The notes beneath the pieces are model-generated. The model saw nothing but the letters and a program-made list of their open reading frames with translations. It was not told where the DNA came from and did no database searches. A program made the position numbers and the translations under genes. From Micractinium sp. NFX-FRZ (Eukaryota; Chlorophyta; Trebouxiophyceae; Chlorellales; Chlorellaceae), in NCBI GenBank assembly GCA_029339195.1, contig JAPTJF010000407.1, forward strand, positions 1-57,500: 57,500 nt of DNA, read 5' to 3'. This document shows, piece by piece, positions 47,093-57,500 of the stretch. How positions within the stretch are numbered: the stretch's first letter is position 1; the number at the start of each line of letters is the position of its first letter.

Positions 47093-49597
47093 ATGCGCGC
47101 TGCGCCCGTGTTCCTCCTGCACGCGCTGCTGCTGGTAGCGGCTCTGTCTGGAGTGCTGGGTGAGTGCCTTACCTCGTTTGCCGGCGCGAACTCTCCCGCC
47201 CCCCTTCAGCAGTCTCCTGCCTCCGCCGCCGCGCGTTCCACCGTCCTGCCGTTCTGTGGCACTGTTTCAAACTCTGCGGTCCGAACTCTGCTGCCACCTG
47301 CACCTCTTATTACAGGGGCAAGGTCTTTGAAGTCCGTGGACAGCGATGCAACTGCCAGTCTGCCTGTAGGGCTGCAACCCACCGGCGGCGCATGGGCTGA
47401 CGCGCCTGGCGCCCGCTGCGTCAATAGCAGCAGCGGCGGCAGCGGCGGTGGCGGCGGCGCTGCGCCGGTGGGAGTGGCCCCCCGAATAATTAATGGTGAA
47501 GTGGACGCCTCCCTCCAGGCAAGCACACGGTCATGTGTTCGGGATATCGTTGTAGAGAGGGCACGCAAGCCCAGACCAGCCCACCACCTCTGTGCCCTCC
47601 ACAGCGCCCCGCCTGGTCGACGAAAGAAAGATGTCGAAAAAACCCCCTTTGAGAGGGCAGTTGCATTCGGTGGGGCTGGTCAGAGTGCATGAAATATCGA
47701 CAGGGTCTGCATTGTGGTGGCGCTGGGCATGGGTGGGCATCATCACACAGTCTGGGAGGGGCATGCTGGTGCCCTTCCTGTGCGTTAGCGACACTCAACA
47801 GTATTGCTACTGCACCCGCTGCCAACTGCGCTGCAGTACTTCCCATATGCGGGCTTCGTCGACTGGAATGGCGTCGCCACGTGCAGCGGCTCGCTCGTTG
47901 GCTCGGGATACGTGCTTACGGCAGGTGGGCGGGGGCCCTGGACACCCTGCCTGGACCGCACTGCACTGCACCGCGGCTGCACTGCTGCTTATGCACTGCT
48001 GTGCATGCTGCACTGCAACGTGTGAGCAGCAAAGCAGGAGGAGCGGCAGCTTGCGACTTGATCACCCCTCTTCATGTGTTGCTTCTGGCCGCTGTGGGGC
48101 GCAGCTGCCGCATGAGGTGGCTGGCGTGGGGGCCCCTCCCCTGCCACCACCCAGCCTGCAGTACAACTCATCCTGCAGTACATTTCATCTTCGCTTCCCT
48201 GCCCACCGCCCGCCCCTCGCCCCCTGCAGCGCACTGCTTTGTGGATGTGGAGGGTGGGCGCACAGCAGGAGCGGGGGAGGTGCGGGTGTGGCTGTACGAT
48301 GGCTGGTACCCGGCAGCCGCCGTGTACGTGCATCCAGGTGAGGGAGCTGGGGGGAAGCTGGCTGCTGGCTGTGGGGGCCAGGGTGCAGGAGCCGCGCCTG
48401 CCTCATGCAAGCCGTGCTACTAGATAGTAATCGGGTCAATCAATGTTTGACTCAAGTGGTGTGCTGGCCTCATCTTCGGGCATGCTTCACAAGGGACTTG
48501 CTTCCTGACCACCCCACATGGCCTGGTGTCACCGCACCTCGTGTGGATTAACGCCCCTCACACACATGACCTACCTCATGCAGAGTATTTCACCAAAGAT
48601 TTGGTGGACCCATCAGCCCAGTCCAACGACGTCGCCCTGGTGAAGCTGGCCTCCTCGCCCTCCGGCGTGGCCCCTGTGACACTGCCCACCGCTCCCCTGC
48701 TGGCCGAGGGCCAGACGGTGTGGGCGGCTGGGTACGGAGTGACAGAAAAGGGCACGCCCAGTGACGTGCTGCGGTACACAGACCTCACGGTACTGCCTGA
48801 CAACCCTGTCGCGCCGCGCTTCACAGACGAGTTCATCGCCGGCGGCACAAGCGGCTACACCTGCAGCGTGAGTGGGGTGCGGGGGGTAGCACAAGGGGCA
48901 GGCAGGGGCAGCACAGGGGCAGCGTGTGCCGTGCGGGGGCAGCCAGGGGCCGGCAGGCGCAGCGTGAGTGCCGTGCGGGGGCAGGCAGGGGGCAGCAGAG
49001 GCGGCGTGAGTGGGGTGCGGGGGCAGCCAGGGGGCAGCTGGGCCCGCCAGTGTGGCTAACGTTGCAGCACGGCTGACGGGCTGTGGTTGGATGATGAATG
49101 ACGTAGAGGTGAAGGGTGAGGGTACAGCACCTGGCAACAGGCGGCAGCATCTAGAGGTGTAGACTCCAATCCTTTCAGTGCAGCTGGCGGCGTGCTCTGT
49201 GCACCGCCGTGCCCTATTTCCACCAGCTCACGCCGCCAGCCTCTGCTTGCTGTTCTTACGACGCTGCAGGGCGACAGCGGCGGCCCGGTCATCCTTGACA
49301 CCGAGGGCGGCCACGTGCTGGTGGGGCTGACGTCACGCGGCCCAGAGGACTGCACAGTGGCCTTCTCCTTTTATGTGGATGTCATGAATCACTTGGAGCA
49401 GGTGGGCAGGTTTTTGGCAGCGGGGGCCTCGGGCCGCTGCTGCCGGGCCGCCTGCTTGTTGTGGCGGTGGTGGCGCTGCGCTGCTGCCGTGCTGCCTGCT
49501 TGCTGTGGCGCTGCTGCTGCTGCCATGCGGCCTGCTTGGTGTGGTGGCGTTGCTGCTGCTGCCGCCCAGCTGCCCATAAGCAGCAGAAGCAGGTCCT

Positions 49598-49629
<32 letters not shown>

Positions 49630-49901
49630 GGCTGCTGCACGTACGCTTCACTCTTGCCCCACTGTGCTGCACTGCGCTGCAGATCGCTTCGTGGATGCAG
49701 GAGGGCGCTGGTGGCAGCAATAGCACCAGCGGGGGCAGCAGCAGCGGGGGCAGTGCCAATGGGGGAAGCAGTGCTAGCGAGGGCGGCAGTCATAGCGAGG
49801 GAAACATCCCTAGTGAGGGCGGCACCGCCACCGACGCTGGGGCACTGGACAGCGTGCAAGGCGTGCTTGACCAGTTCTTGTGCGTGCTCATTGGCTGCTG
49901 A
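47093..49901 (+). CDS. Secreted chymotrypsin-fold serine protease (S1)
   Basis: Serine endopeptidase of family S1. Signal peptide from Met 47093 (FLLHALLLVAALSG), a pro-region with Ser/Gly repeats, then an activation site (PRIINGEVDASLQ) joined to YFPYAGFVDWNGVATCSGSL. The catalytic His is made across an intron (VLTA joined to AHCF, exon at ~48231). The catalytic Asp is in SNDVALVKLAS (~48628). The catalytic Ser is in GDSGGPVI at 49271, also after an intron. The residue expected at the bottom of the S1 pocket (position 189) reads Tyr rather than trypsin's Asp, so cleavage after Lys/Arg is not predicted. The tail after the protease domain is Ser/Gly-rich, ending at 49901; a different splice near 49880 could change the last residues. 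The intron at 47519 appears to use a GC donor. A TGTAA motif lies 149 bp downstream. Confidence 0.88.
48868..49045 (+). repeat. Minisatellite built from the donor site of the protease intron
   Basis: The exon ends in AGC then GTGAGTGGGGTGCGGGGG. GTGAGTG or a variant followed by GTGCGGGGGCAG recurs about four times, giving repeated donor-like sites before the GDSGGP exon. Confidence 0.8.
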
Positions 49902-51078
49902 CCTGCTGCTGCTGCAGCGGCGGCGCCTGGTCCGCTGCTGCGGCTGCGGCTGACCTCCTGCTGCTGCTGCTGCTGGCCTGCGAGCCTCCCCTGGGTTATG
50001 AGGCTGCCACAGGTAACTCTCCTCGCAAGTGCCCATATCCAATTGCTTTTGTAATAATCATTTTGTGCTCCTCCCCTGTGTTGCTCCCGGATCCTCAGCT
50101 CCCCCGCCCCCTCGTGCGCCATGATCTGACCGCCCACCAACCAATGCATGCTTGATGCCTCGATCGCCCCAAAATCCCTTGTCAAAGCAAAATAACTTGC
50201 AGCTGCGCCGCACCTGCCGTTTTGCCTGCCGCCTTGGTACTCTACATGTGTGGGCAGTAGGGCCCGGTAACTGCAACAACTGTACTGTGCTGTGCTGCGC
50301 TGTGGAGGCAGCCGTGCCGGGCAGCGCAGCATGCCTGTGCCTGTGCCTCTCGGCCGCCGGGGCGCAATTACAGTGCTCAGTGTGGGGGGCGTCATGCTGT
50401 TGCATCATTGCTGCTGGGGGGGCAGCCATCAAATTGATTGACACTTATATCGCGCCCGGGGGATGGCATGATGCAAAAGGGTTACCTATAACCCCAAAGG
50501 ACCAAGGGAACCCACGCAAAGGGATCCCGGGGCGAGGGACACGGTTAGGAAAAGAATTGGGTATTGGGATGGGGGATCCAGCCCTGCATGCGAGGGAGCG
50601 ATGAAAGGCGAGCAGGGGCGTGGTTCCCAGGAGGGGATTTCAGCGGATGAGCGGGAGCTCAAGGAAAGAGAGCGATTGCATGGATAGGGTTTGGAGGTTA
50701 GAGAACCTGGAGGAGCAGGGGTGGGAGGTCTTCTCGGGGGGGCGGGAGAGGTGGTAGGGAGGTTGGGAAATCTTCTCAGGGCGGGCAACCCGCAGGTAGC
50801 TCAAGGAGAGGCAGGGCGGCTGCCGCCGCCGCAGCAGCTGCTGGCAGCGGGTGGTGGAAGTGGGCCAAGCCGTCGATCGCGGGTGGGGCGGCACCGGAAT
50901 CGAGACACGGATGTCAGCGTGTGGCATTCTGCCGGCGCGTACGTAGCATTATATCAGACATCACAGGCCCAGGAGCGGCGCTGTGCAGGCCGCTTGCTGC
51001 ACGGTGCCTGTCTAAGGCTTGCCGCCTGCCGCTGGGGCTTGAGCCCCTCGCTGCTTAGCTGGGGCCGCCCCGAGCTGC
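49902..51078. other. Convergent 3' region between the protease and NAR1
   Basis: About 1.2 kb with no gene. The part from ~50460 to 50810 is unusually purine-rich on the plus strand, with many GGGA and AGGA runs, unlike the flanks. Confidence 0.45.
50050..50054 (+). terminator. TGTAA poly(A) motif for the serine protease
   Basis: TGTAA inside an AT-rich patch, 149 bp past the protease stop. Confidence 0.55.
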
Positions 51079-54000
51079 TCACTGCTTCCATACCTTCTTG
51101 CCCAGGCTGCCATACGCCAGCGAGTAGACAGTAGCCATGCACAGCGCCCCGGCCACAATGTTGCCCAGCGTCACGGGCAGCAGGTTGCAGAGGAAGAACT
51201 TGCTCCAGGTGACGCCGGGCACGCCTGTGGTGAAGGGAGTGCAAGGCGAAGGTATGAGGAATGGGAGGTTATGTGTGCAAAATGGGAGGTTTGCAAAATG
51301 GGAGGTGACTGCTTTGAAGTCGGCTGGCTGAGGGGGTGTGGCAGTCGAAAGCTGCGGCAGGCCAGGCGGACTGCGCCCCGCCCTCAACTCGTGTGGCTGA
51401 GGGGTTGCGGCGGTCGCACGTTCTGGCAGTCCGGCCCGGCTATTCCCTGGCCCCAGCGCTCACCCGTGATCACGCCGAGCGGAATGAACACCATGTTTGC
51501 CACGCAGTGCTCCAGGCTGCACAGCAGGGAGAGAGGGTTGAGGCGGGGTTTAGGCAGCATAGAGGGGAGGCCCGCGGGGTGAAACTATCCCTGAGGTTCC
51601 CTTGAGGCATGCTGGGGCATCAGGGGTGGCAACGCAGTGCTCCACTTGCTCCAGGCTGCCCACAGGTAAGCAAACACAACGACACGGGGGAGAGGGGGCT
51701 TGCTGTGAGTGTAGGGAGCGGGAGGGGGTGAGGGCGGGGACACCAGGCAGAGGGCACCAGGCACAAGGACACAGCTATTGCTGCCAGATTGCTGCGTCAC
51801 ATGGTCGCCACGCTGCGCCAAGAGCAAACACGTGCGCGACCTGCCGCCCCTGCCGCCCCCTCGACCCGCCACCTCTCAGTTCAACCTCTCACCCGATGGC
51901 CACGAAAGCCGAGATGCCGGAGAGGCAGGCAATGAACTTGCCCCCCATGGTCTGGGCAGCGGTGGCCTGCCACACAGCCAGGACCACAAACCAGTTGGCC
52001 ATCACCGCCTTGATGAAGGTCTGCAGGCGGGGGGAGGGAGGGGAGGTTGGTGGGCAGGCCAGGTGGGAGGGTCCAGACAGGCGGTTATCTGCGGAGCTCC
52101 GGCATCATGCTGCCAGCTGGCGCTTGCTGCCCCGTGTGCATGCACCCTGGCTATCTTCAACCCACGTGCACCCCATGCAGTTCGGGGATCATGCACAGCG
52201 CCGTATTCAGGCCCAGGCGAGGGCATGCTGGGCATGCTGTGCGCGGCATGCTGGGCGTGCTGTGGGGGACCACCCACCTCCTTGAAGGGGTAAGAGATCT
52301 TGGCCACCGAGATTGCGTTAATGGCGTTGGTGAACTGGGGCCTGCGGCGGAGCGTGTGCGGGCGAATTGACACTTTAATGAGTAAAGGCAAGGGCAGGCA
52401 GGGGCGGAAGGTAAGGGCGCGATGACCGTGCGCACTCAAACGATGAAACATACTGCGGCAGCAAGCTCAGCGCAGGCCGGCGCCGGCGCTCCATCACGGC
52501 ATGGAGCGACCTTTGCGTGACCGGCCCGCACACCCCTCTTTCACGCCCGCTGGCCTGCTCACATGAGTCCGGAGTTCAGGAGGAGGAAGCAGCCCAGCGC
52601 GCAGCCCAGCATGTTGCCCAGGTATGAGCCCACCCAGTTTTTGAGCAGCTGCGGAGGCAGGGGTGGGGGGCGGCGGGTTCATGGCAACGTGTCAGTTGCT
52701 GCGAGGGCGACGTAAGCACACACATGTCCCCTGACCATGTCGCAGCGAGAGTGACGTACACATGCCACATGGAACCGCAGGGATGGTAGCGTTAGTGTGG
52801 CAGCTGCTGCCGCCGCAGCCTGCTGCTCCCGCCGCAGCTGCAGGCAGTGTACCTAAATCGTTCCAGGTAATGATGCTATCGGCATCGGCAGCAGCGGCAG
52901 CAGCAGCGTGCTTGCCTGCGGGATGGTGGCCTTGCCCTCGTACACCGCCGCCGGCAGCATGGCAGTGTTGCCGGTGAACAGCTCAGCGCCGCACACCTTA
53001 AGCGAGGGAAACAAGCAACCGGCACAGAAGCCAGGCAGGTCATGGTGAGATAAGAGAGGAAGGTGCGACCCGCAACTTGCGCACGCGCCGAGCAGCTGCA
53101 CCCGCCACGTGCACCCCGCACGGCTTCCCATGCCACGCCCCAGGCTTCCCAAAGGTGCCACCGTCCCGTGCACTGTCCCGTGCACATGTCTGGGCACTCA
53201 CAAGAATCATGAGCAGAACACTGCGGGTGGGTGGCGGGGGGAGCGGGGAGGGGAAGAGGTGGGTGGGAAGCGGCGGCCGAAGCTATCCGCCCATGAGTCA
53301 ATCCACAGCTGTCAAACGACACATGCGGTGTGGAGTACCACGAGAAATCCACAGTACATATATACTGCTAACCGCTCCCCACTCACAAAGGGAAGCCGAT
53401 GGCAGCAGTGATGTACTTGGCCAGACCCGGGTTGGACTGGGCAATGCCTGGGCAGTTGGGACCTGCAGGCAGCGGACAGGCGTCCACATGTCTTCCCCTT
53501 TCCTTCTTCGTTCATTCACCTCCTATTCCCTTCTCAGGCAACCTTCCCAAATTCCACAAGTCAGGTAGGTAAGCTGACGAGCCGGTGGCCAGGCATGCAG
53601 GGGGGCTGGCGGCAGGGGGCGGGCACGCGCTTGCAATGGGTCGGCAGCGGGGCGTTTTGCTGGCAGGCTAGCCACGCGTCTAAGCAGCAGTTAAGGATCC
53701 TAAAACACGCACCGACGGTCATCAGCAACGCTGCGCAAAGGCTGCACGAGGAGGGAAGGCAGAACATGAGGTCCAGTCACTGCGACAATCAACAGGGAGG
53801 CGGCTCCCAGCAGGTGCTTCCATCAACCTGCGCATCCCCTCGGCTGGGGGATTGCAGGCATCCCAAGTGCCCCACGCTACTCGTCTCACCCAACATAGGC
53901 GCCCGCCACCACCCCCAGCATCACTGTCTTGCCAAAGGGCATGGCCGCCTTGGCGGCACCAGCGTTGGCGGCCTGCAGGGGCGGGCCGGGGACGTGAGTT

Positions 54001-54848
54001 TTCATCAAGCGGAGGGGGGAGGTTGGCTTGGGCCCACAGAGTTGTTACTGCTGAAGGTGAGGGTGTTGAGCAGCGGCAGCTGTAACAGCTGCGGCAACAG
54101 TGGCTGCAATGCGAGACCACCCAGGTGCCACCCACCCACGACACACCAACGACTGCCCATGGGCCACCCTCCTCCACCCGCTCCTCACTCACCGCTTGGT
54201 ACACTGCCGCAGGCGGAAGCACACCCATGATCTGCACGGGTCCTGTTACTGTCACGGGCTCAGCAACGACCACGGCCTGGGGCGCCGCGGCAGGCTGGGA
54301 GCCGGCGCCGTTGCCGCTGCTCGCGGGGGCGGAGGTGTGGGCGAGCGGCGCCGCCGTGGCGACAATGCGCGTGGCGGCACGTGCCGGGCGGGGCGCGCTG
54401 ATGGGGCGCAGCCCTGCAGTATGTCAAAAGGCATGGGGCCGGCATCCAGGTTTCTGAGTTGGTGACAGAATTAGCAGCTGCTCCTGGGAGCAGGCGGGAG
54501 GGGCCCGCTGCCGCACGCCTGGCCCAGGGAGAAGCGGGACCCCGATGGCGGGTGCCACCAGGCAAAGATTCTACGCTGAACGCCCACAAACGCCCACTGC
54601 AATCGTCGATTATCATTTGCGTGCCTTGTGTGCTACCAGGGGCGTTGTTGCTCGATAACAACTTTTGTCAGGTGTGTCAACAGGCAGCGGCGGCGCAGAA
54701 TCAACACCTTGCATGGCCGCATTGACTGGCAGCGGCGCACGCACACCCAACATGCAATATTCTTAAACCATAGAATATGAACGCCATCGCCAATGGGCGC
54801 ACCAGTCTTACAGGGGGGGAGCCCCGAGCGACTTGCAAGCGCCATCAT
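51079..54848 (-). CDS. NAR1: Plastid formate/nitrite transporter NAR1
   Basis: Formate/nitrite transporter (FNT) family, most likely carrying nitrite into the plastid. Proposed exon 1 (54848 to ~54814) reads MMALASRSGLPP and joins in frame to an exon at ~54412-54206 (Ala/Pro/Arg-rich, ending VYQA), giving a good transit peptide. Then: AANAGAAKAAMPFGKTVMLG (~53970-53889), a 29-nt exon (53741-53713, LCAALLMTV), CPGIAQSNPGLAKYITAAIG (~53462-53391), a 19-nt exon (53220-53202, VLLMIL), VCGAELFTGNTAMLPAAVYE (~52998-52915), NWVGSYLGNMLGCALGCFLL (~52650), QFTNAINAISVAKISYPFKE, TFIKAVMANWFVVLAVWQAT (~52020-51895), LEHCVANMVFIPLGVITG (~51520) and FFLCNLLPVTLGNIVAGAL up to the stop at 51079. The FNT signature residues and six membrane spans are present. 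The first exon is the least certain. Confidence 0.88.
51324..51430 (-). repeat. NAR1 intron duplication
   Basis: A stretch starting GGCTGAGGGG (51326 and ~51400) is repeated with divergence. Just left, AAATGGGAGGTT occurs three times (51279-51306). Confidence 0.65.
51628..51666 (-). repeat. Echo of a NAR1 exon acceptor edge
   Basis: ACGCAGTGCTCCA plus GCTCCAGGCTGC, split by a short insert, copy 51503-51523 (codons of LEHCVAN and acceptor). Confidence 0.75.
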
Positions 54849-56984
54849 GGTGTTTGTGCGAGCGAAGCCTTGCGAATGAATCTCACTGGGCGGTAAAACA
54901 GACAGCCAAGAAACCAGGGCACGAGTGGTGCGCGCACTGCAAGGATTATCAATCCTGGCGGACTAAAGGGCAGTCAGCGGTTGCTCTGCTGCGCCGTGCT
55001 GAGCAAGTGACAGCAGCGTCAGTGTGTCGGCAGCGAGCTTGCGTTCGGCAATCGAGGTCGACATATGGCGTCCATGCGGCGCCGCGGGCTCAGGGGCAGG
55101 AGTGGCATGAGTCTCGGGGTCACCTGCCCAGGCGGGCGGCGGGGTGCCTGCCGGGTCGCGCCTTTTGCTATCATCAGGCACCCCCTACTGGCCGCTAGTG
55201 CCGCTCACGGTGTAAATAAAGATGGTATGCACTATTTGACATACTGCTCTGAGTATGTAGTCAGAAGCAGGGCCCAGGGCATCCAGCAGGGATGGCCGGC
55301 GGTGCGGCAGGAGCTGGTGTGCACGATGACTCAACTGGCACGAACTTGCAATGCCCCAGAGGCAGTGCGACCTTCTGCACGGGGGCCTGCACCCGTTGTG
55401 CTCCTGACATCGGTTCATGGCGACACGGGTGCACAGCCTGGCTGTTGCGCAGCAAACCTGGCAGGCTGCCGTGCATGACTCGCATGCTGAGGTCCATGCG
55501 CACAGCACAGCATGCGGGCCCCGCACAGCACGGCCACTGCTGCACACGACGCTTGCTGTTAGTACCTCTGCTGCTGCACTTGATGCTGGAAGAGGATCCT
55601 GCTGAGTGCTGGCTCATGCAACCACAGCTACGCGGCGTCATGCCGGGCGGGGCACTCCGTCCTGGTTCTGGTTGCTTCCTGCTCAGCGCTCGCCGTCTCA
55701 ACCCTTGGTTACAACTCAACGTGCACACACAGGACAAGTCGGTCATGCAGATATGTGTCATCAGGGCAGGGCGGGCATGGGTGGGGCAGAAGTACGGATG
55801 GGGAGCGTGGCACTTGGTGAGGAGTGACGTCACAGACCAGCTGCCAACAGCATGCCTGATGAGGCCTCCAAACGATGGTGATGGCGTGCCGGGGGGGAGT
55901 GGGAAGCCCTGCAGAGCCTGCACAGCAGGGAAGGGAGGACGCGGCATGCGCATGGTCAGCATGCCTGTTGGGGCTCAGCCACAGAAGGCAGTACTCCCAC
56001 TCCTATTGTGTGGGCAGCAGCTCGTACCTGCGCTTCAACTTCACCCAAGTCCCACCCAGCCAGCCAACCAGGGCCAAGCACACAGTGGCAGCAGGGGTGC
56101 TCCGCCCACCTGGCAGACGCGTGGCGGGCACCAGGGCAAAGACCCAAACCCTGCACGCCTGCAACAACAATCCCTGCAAGCCTGCAGCCTCTGCTGTTGC
56201 TGCAGCAGGCCTGCGGTGCCCTGTGCAATCAGCGCTGCAAGTTTTGAGGCGCCCTGAGCACTTGTGAGGACGGGGTTCGCTAGACAGGGCAGCCGCGCAG
56301 GGAGCACGAAGCGGGCTGAGCTCATCGGGTGTGCAAGGGGTGGGCACACCTTGAGCCAGCACTATTTTGAGGGTGGGAGCGGCACAAGCAGATGATGGCA
56401 GGGGCAGCCGGGCTGGCACAAATGCTGCTGCTGCTGCTGCTACTGCGTTTCTAAGATGGGCAACAGCAGCTAAGCGCTGCCTGCAATTCTTGCTGTGACA
56501 GATGGGAGTGGCTTTAAACAGTGCACACAACCTGCAAAGTTTAGGTTGGGCTTGCATGGTTTCCAAGAAACCTGCCGACGACCTGTGGGGACGCCCTGGC
56601 ACAAAACGCTGCTGCTGCATAGGGAGCTGCAGGGGAGGGCACCGAGTGGCAGGCACCAATGGCTGGCGCCTGCCTTGCACAGCGGAGCGAGCAAGCGGTG
56701 GGGAGGGCGCGGAAGCGCAAAGAAGCAGGAGACGGGAGCGCGGAAGAGAAAAGAGCTGGGAGGCTACAAGAGGGGGAGGGACCAAACAGGGGGGGGGAGG
56801 AGCTGCAGGGGCGACCTGCACATTGCTGCTGCTGCTGGGTGGGCTTGCCCTGCCTGCACCATTGGGGGTGTGCCGCTGTGGCCCCACCCGACCCTGCACC
56901 CAGGGGACCCCATCGGGCTGAGCACCCGAGTGCCCACACACCTGCAGGCGTGGGTGGGCGCCGCGCGTGCTGTGCATGCTCCGC
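54849..56984. other. 2.1 kb without a supportable gene
   Basis: Upstream of NAR1 and downstream of the Gly-rich protein gene. Two long frames overlap here on opposite strands (55292-56257 plus, 56003-57025 minus). Neither has a recognisable domain, transit peptide or spliced partner. There is a perfect 7-bp inverted repeat at 55239-55258 (ACATACT, 6-nt loop, AGTATGT) and a TGTAAATAAA string at 55211. Some of this may be the 3' untranslated region of the right-edge gene. Confidence 0.45.
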
Positions 56985-57500
56985 TCACTGCTGCTGCCAC
57001 TGGGGGAAGGAGCGCATGTTGGCAATGGGGATGGTGTTTGATCCGGTCACGCCGTGCGAGGGGGGCGCCGAGGGCTGGGCGTACGAGGGCTGCTGCGGCT
57101 GCTGGGGCTGGGCATAGCCGCCAGCCGGCTGCTGGCCGTAGCCGCCTGCACCGTCTGCCTGCTGAGCATACCCGCCGGCGGCCTGCTGGGCATAGCCGCC
57201 GGCCTGCTGGCCGTAGCCGCCAGCGCCGCTGGCAGCCTGCGCGTCTCCGTAGCCGCCGGCGTAACCGCCCGCCGCTGGTGCTGCGGGGGCGGGGCCGGCG
57301 GCGTAACCGGCGTCAGCGGCGGGCGCCGGGCCGGCGGAGTAGCCGCCACCGCCGCCGGCGCCGCCCATTTCTTGGGTCCACTGGGCGATGCGTGCACGCC
57401 GCTCAGCGGAGTTCTCGCGCTGCTGCTGCCGACCGCCGTAGCCGCCGCCGCCGCCCGCGTAGCGCTCCCGCCCGCGATCCCGGTCGCCGCCGTAGCCGCC
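56985..57500 (-). CDS. Gly/Tyr/Gln-rich protein, C-terminal part (runs off the right edge)
   Basis: Open frame from the right edge to a stop at 56985. The part seen reads Gly-Gly-Tyr and Arg/Asp-rich (GDRDRGRERYAGGGGGYGG), then a short charged helix (ENSAERRARIAQWTQE). A long tail follows of GGY, YAQQ, YGQQ and YAQP repeats, ending in TIPIANMRSFPQWQQQ. The composition is that of RGG/YGQ tails in RNA-binding proteins (FET-like, hnRNP or helicase C-termini). No RNA-binding domain lies inside the window, so the family cannot be named. No intron is needed in the visible part. The Met at 57368 is internal, not the start. Confidence 0.6.
   Translation of the reverse strand, partial: GGYGGDRDRGRERYAGGGGGYGGRQQQRENSAERRARIAQWTQEMGGAGGGGGYSAGPAPAADAGYAAGPAPAAPAAGGYAGGYGDAQAASGAGGYGQQAGGYAQQAAGGYAQQADGAGGYGQQPAGGYAQPQQPQQPSYAQPSAPPSHGVTGSNTIPIANMRSFPQWQQQ

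Noticed and set aside
50460..50900. Purine-rich stretch as a mobile-element end
   Set aside because: No terminal repeats, target-site duplication or transposase frame seen.
54890..54960. HEWCAHCKDYQSW stretch as a zinc knuckle of a retroelement
   Set aside because: Only one CxxC pair, no second pair with the right spacing, and no reverse transcriptase or integrase nearby.
55292..56257. 321-residue plus-strand open frame
   Set aside because: Cys/Arg/Pro-rich with no domain. It overlaps an equally long minus-strand frame, as expected by chance in GC-rich DNA with few stops.
56003..57025. 340-residue minus-strand open frame
   Set aside because: Same reason; its right end overlaps the true reading frame of the Gly/Tyr-rich protein.

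Overview
The window looks like nuclear DNA of a green alga, most likely a chlorophyte of the Chlorella/Trebouxiophyceae type. This is inferred from high GC, dense spliceosomal introns (mostly GTGAGT/GTGGGT donors), TGTAA-type polyadenylation motifs, and several plastid-targeted plant-type proteins. Every gene except the one cut by the right edge is split into exons. Each call rests on joining open-frame pieces that match one family in the right order, with splice sites that keep frame. Exon edges are my own reading and have no transcript support.

Layout, left to right: phosphatidylserine synthase (-, 3' end unresolved), glutamate decarboxylase (-), ionotropic glutamate-receptor-like channel (+), Rubisco-LSMT-type SET methyltransferase (-), plastid nucleotide carrier of the TAAC/PAPST type (+), an unrecognised plastid membrane protein (-), microtubule end-binding protein EB1 (+), complex III subunit QCR9 (-), a plastid Rossmann-fold protein (+), a CEP131/AZI1-like coiled-coil protein (-), a GH38-like DUF5054 secreted protein (+), a chymotrypsin-fold serine protease (+), plastid formate/nitrite transporter NAR1 (-), about 2.1 kb with no gene I can support, and the C-terminus of a Gly/Tyr/Gln-rich protein (-) running off the right edge. 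From the channel to the DUF5054 gene the strands alternate strictly, so short divergent gaps of 0.1-0.5 kb probably act as shared promoters and the convergent ends carry opposed poly(A) signals.

Functional links are modest. Glutamate decarboxylase (glutamate to GABA) is divergent from a glutamate-receptor-like channel. The SET methyltransferase, nucleotide carrier, unknown membrane protein, Rossmann protein and NAR1 all look plastid-directed. EB1 and CEP131 are both cytoskeletal/centriolar.

The most unusual signal is not a gene. At least fifteen introns, spread over most of the genes, hold decayed copies of the edge of a neighbouring exon together with its splice site. I call these exon-edge echoes. 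They occur in ladders (up to three copies, with identity falling with distance), at both donor and acceptor sides, and sometimes include a near-complete extra exon. They suggest repeated tandem duplication across exon-intron junctions as a way introns grow here, and they leave many decoy splice sites.
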